In this document: positions 62,055 to 64,000 of the stretch, in pieces | Layout: every line of letters begins with the position of its first letter | How positions within the stretch are numbered: the stretch's first letter is position 1 | Source: Claveliimonas bilis | Lineage (GTDB): Bacteria; Bacillota; Clostridia; Lachnospirales; Lachnospiraceae | Assembly: GCF_020892095.1 (NCBI RefSeq) | Contig: NZ_AP024845.1 | Location: 930,001 to 994,000 of the forward strand | Length of the DNA stretch: 64,000 nt | Direction of reading: 5' to 3' | Notes under the pieces: model-generated | What the model was told of the DNA's origin: nothing | Databases searched by the model: none | Seen by the model: the letters and a program-made list of their open reading frames with translations, nothing else | Translations under genes and position numbers: made by a program

Positions 62055-63823
62055 CCGTCCCCAGTCTGGGGGCTGCCGGTGTCGCCGGAAGGATCCTGCT
62101 GACCCTGCGAATCGGATGAATCGGTCGGATCAGTCGAATCGGTTGGCTCTCCGGTTCCCGCTGCAGGGATGGCTTCAGTCTGCACATATTCACAGACTGC
62201 ACAGCCGCGCTCTCTGGAACCCGCTTCAGTCTCGGTGGCCTCTTTGGTTACTTTCCAATCGCCGTAGGTATGGTTTGCCACATTCAGCTTTTCACCGCAG
62301 GAGCATTCCTGCCAGTGGTCGGTTTCGTCATATTTCCACGTTTCATCATGGATGCCGTGCTCATGCCCGATCTCCGGGATGATTTCAACCTGCACATATT
62401 CACAGACCGTACAGCCGCGCTCTCTGGAACCCACTTCGGTTTCAGTGGCCTCTTTGGTTACTTTCCAATCGCCGTAGATATGGTTTGCCACATTCAGCTT
62501 TTCACCGCAGGAGCATTCCTGCCAGTGCTGGGTTTTGTCATATTTCCATGTTTCGTCATGGATGCCATGCTCATGTTCAAGCATCGGAATGGTTTCGGTC
62601 TGAACATGGTCGCAGACCGTGCAGTCACGTGCTTTGGAGCCTTCTTCGGTCTCGGTGGCCGGCTTCGTCACTCTCCATTCGCCGTAGGCATGGTTTGCCA
62701 CATTCAGCTTTTCACCGCAGGAGCATTCCTGCCAGTGCTGGGTTTTGTCATATTTCCATGTTTCGTCATGGATGCTGTGTACATGGACCGGAATCGTCTC
62801 TTTCTGCGTATATTTGCAGACGGAGCAGGTGCGCTCCCGGGAACCCTCCTCCGTTGTGGTGGCCGGCTTCGTCACGCTCCATTCGCCGTAGGCATGGTTT
62901 GCCACATTCAGCTTTTCACCACAGGAACACTCCTGCCAGTGATTAGTATCATCATATTTCCATGTTTCGTCATGGATGCTGTGTACATGGACCGGAATCG
63001 TCTCTTTCTGCGTATATTTGCAGACGGAGCAGGTGCGCTCCCGGGAACCCTCCTCCGTTGTGGTGGCCGGCTTCGTCACGCTCCAATCGCTGAAGTCGTG
63101 GTCGGCTACAGTATCTTGATTAACTTCTTTGCAGTAGCGGCATTCCTTCCAGTGTGTAGTCGAACCGCTTCTCCAGTCGTCGGTATAGTAATGTTGGTGT
63201 TCCCTGTATCTATCAATCTGCTCATAGCCGCAGGTAAGGCACTGCCTTTCACATACGTCATACTTCGTATTTACATCATAATAGATCAGCTCCCATTCGC
63301 CGAAGTTATGGGGGCTCTCTTCAGATTTCTCTCCGCAGCTGCATTCTTTCCAATGCTTGGTTCCATTATTTTTCCAGCCGCCGAAGCTGTGTTCATGGGG
63401 GGGAGTAGGCCCCTCTCCGCCGCCGGTATTGCCGCCGATTGCCCAGTCGCCCCAGGCGTCTCTCTTCCATACGGTATAATAGCCGTCCGGATCGCCGGTA
63501 AGGTAAATCTGTCTGGCCCGTACTTTAAGCGTATACGCATCCTTCGACTGAGTGATATTCTTCGAATCGAAAAATACCCACCTGTCTATCTCAACGCTTT
63601 CTGTCTGGAGTACCTGACCGTTCAGTACCAGCTGCGCCTCATACTCAAGATACGTGCTGCCTGATGCGTTGGCAGGTTTATCCCACATTACCTGGTTTCC
63701 GTATCCCGACCAGCGGGGATTTTCCGGTACATATTGCCCCGCAGCAAACACTGTCGCCGGCAGTATTCCTACCACCATGCATAAGGACAGCAGCAGCGCG
63801 AGCAAACTCTTTTTTCGAAGCAT
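61955..63823 (-). CDS. Sortase-anchored surface protein with cysteine/histidine tandem repeats
   Basis: About 622 residues. Signal peptide K-K-S-L-L-A-L-L-L-S-L-C-M-V-V-G, an FN3-like N-terminus (W-S-G-Y-G-N-Q-V-M-W-D-K-P), then repeated modules with H-W-Q-E-C-S-C-G-E-K, A-N-H-x-Y-G-x-W and R-E-R-x-C-x-V-C. Each has two C-x-C/C-x-x-C pairs and many His, so metal binding is possible. It ends S-P-Q-T-G-D-G-S, a helix and R-R-K-K-A-A-A. ATG at 63823 with GGAG at nine bases. Secreted wall protein of unknown role. Confidence 0.85.
   Translation of the reverse strand: MLRKKSLLALLLSLCMVVGILPATVFAAGQYVPENPRWSGYGNQVMWDKPANASGSTYLEYEAQLVLNGQVLQTESVEIDRWVFFDSKNITQSKDAYTLKVRARQIYLTGDPDGYYTVWKRDAWGDWAIGGNTGGGEGPTPPHEHSFGGWKNNGTKHWKECSCGEKSEESPHNFGEWELIYYDVNTKYDVCERQCLTCGYEQIDRYREHQHYYTDDWRSGSTTHWKECRYCKEVNQDTVADHDFSDWSVTKPATTTEEGSRERTCSVCKYTQKETIPVHVHSIHDETWKYDDTNHWQECSCGEKLNVANHAYGEWSVTKPATTTEEGSRERTCSVCKYTQKETIPVHVHSIHDETWKYDKTQHWQECSCGEKLNVANHAYGEWRVTKPATETEEGSKARDCTVCDHVQTETIPMLEHEHGIHDETWKYDKTQHWQECSCGEKLNVANHIYGDWKVTKEATETEVGSRERGCTVCEYVQVEIIPEIGHEHGIHDETWKYDETDHWQECSCGEKLNVANHTYGDWKVTKEATETEAGSRERGCAVCEYVQTEAIPAAGTGEPTDSTDPTDSSDSQGQQDPSGDTGSPQTGDGSDMALWIGLMMASCGGVLGMLFYRRKKAAAGK
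62160..63090. repeat. Tandem coding repeats of ~204-210 bp
   Basis: The block around GCCGTAGGTATGGTTTGCCA returns at about 62261, 62471, 62681 and 62885 (periods 210, 210, 204). A fifth unit near 63080 has only the V-T-K-P-A-T-T-T-E part. Adjacent units are almost identical, which points to recent unequal exchange. Confidence 0.9.
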
Positions 63824-63849
63824 CTTCATTCTCTCCTTTACAAATAGAA

Positions 63850-64000
63850 TCAGTTTTTGGTATTTCCGCCGTCCGGTCCGGACGGATCCTTTCCTCCGGC
63901 TGGCGGGTTATCCTGTGCCTTCCGCTTTTTCCTGTATAAGAATACAAGCAGCAGCGCCAGCAGGACAGCCGCCGGTATCGCGGCCAACAGAACGATGTAG
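63850..64000 (-). CDS. C-terminus of a membrane protein (partial)
   Basis: The frame entering from the right edge gives a hydrophobic helix (A-A-V-L-L-A-L-L-L-V-F-L-Y), R-K-K-R-K-A and a Pro/Gly/Asp tail ending G-N-T-K-N before a TGA. It could be a class C-type sortase, which ends with such a helix and would suit the wall-anchored neighbours, or another surface protein. Too little is visible to decide. Confidence 0.5.
   Translation of the reverse strand, partial: YIVLLAAIPAAVLLALLLVFLYRKKRKAQDNPPAGGKDPSGPDGGNTKN

Noticed and set aside
62160-63090. Regular repeats as a CRISPR array
   Set aside because: Units are ~205-210 bp, coding, without unique spacers.
62270-63664. A 464-codon plus-strand frame opposite the repeat protein
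   Set aside because: It mirrors the tandem repeats, has no ribosome site and its translation shows no family; the minus-strand gene has signal peptide and sorting signal.

Overview
The window looks like chromosome of a Gram-positive anaerobe of the class Clostridia, most likely a Lachnospiraceae gut commensal. This is inferred from protein families, from sorting signals of the V-K-T-G-D and S-P-Q-T-G-D types, from purine-rich ribosome binding sites and from a yjdF-type RNA element, not from any rRNA. I found no rRNA, tRNA, IS element or CRISPR array. Most genes run on the minus strand.

Left part (1-30975). Housekeeping and accessory genes: a YkgJ-type cysteine-cluster protein (cut by the window edge), a PHP-UvrD fusion helicase, an SPFH membrane protein, ribokinase plus a ProX-like deacylase, a nucleoside hydrolase remnant cut by a 1,177-residue SpaA-like adhesin, a HAD phosphatase fused to an alkyltransferase-like domain, a restriction-modification pair (type IIG-like enzyme plus a beta-class methylase), YaaA, threonine aldolase, a MATE pump, a YczE-like protein, a wall-anchored subtilase with a kelch-like region, a Lon-like AAA+ ATPase, and a complete five-gene peptide ABC transporter.

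Middle part (31000-35700). Small and decaying genes: a frameshifted DUF2935 gene, a 98-residue selenoprotein gene with an in-frame UGA and a well-formed bacterial SECIS hairpin, yjdF with its RNA element, a truncated DUF3795 gene, a uridine phosphorylase, a fragment of an XRE regulator whose intact paralogue lies 14 kb away, and an ECF sigma factor with an RsgI-like anti-sigma factor.

35788-47744. A MarR-controlled YczE-cytidylate kinase fusion (frameshifted), then a tightly overlapping ten-gene operon: DltA-like adenylation enzyme, PLP-dependent decarboxylase, acyl carrier protein, MBOAT acyltransferase, SGNH protein, TVP38-type membrane protein, PssA, Psd, response regulator and histidine kinase. 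A lysine-rich lipoprotein gene precedes it, with three direct repeats at its promoter. Together this reads as a cell-envelope modification pathway that loads an amino acid on a carrier, perhaps decarboxylates it, and exports it to a surface acceptor.

47923-57300. Mobile and defence-related DNA: an XRE-TPR regulator, a large protein joining a PBECR4-like nuclease domain to a HEPN RNase domain and preceded by a strong promoter, a short RNA of three degenerate hairpin repeats and a terminator, then MobC-like, integrase and excisionase genes. Next come two diverged copies of a module made of a sigma-like gene, a long structured non-coding region and an antitoxin-less MazF gene.

57333-64000. A GC-richer cluster of sortase-anchored surface proteins with segmental duplications. 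The end of another membrane protein, possibly a sortase, is cut by the right edge.
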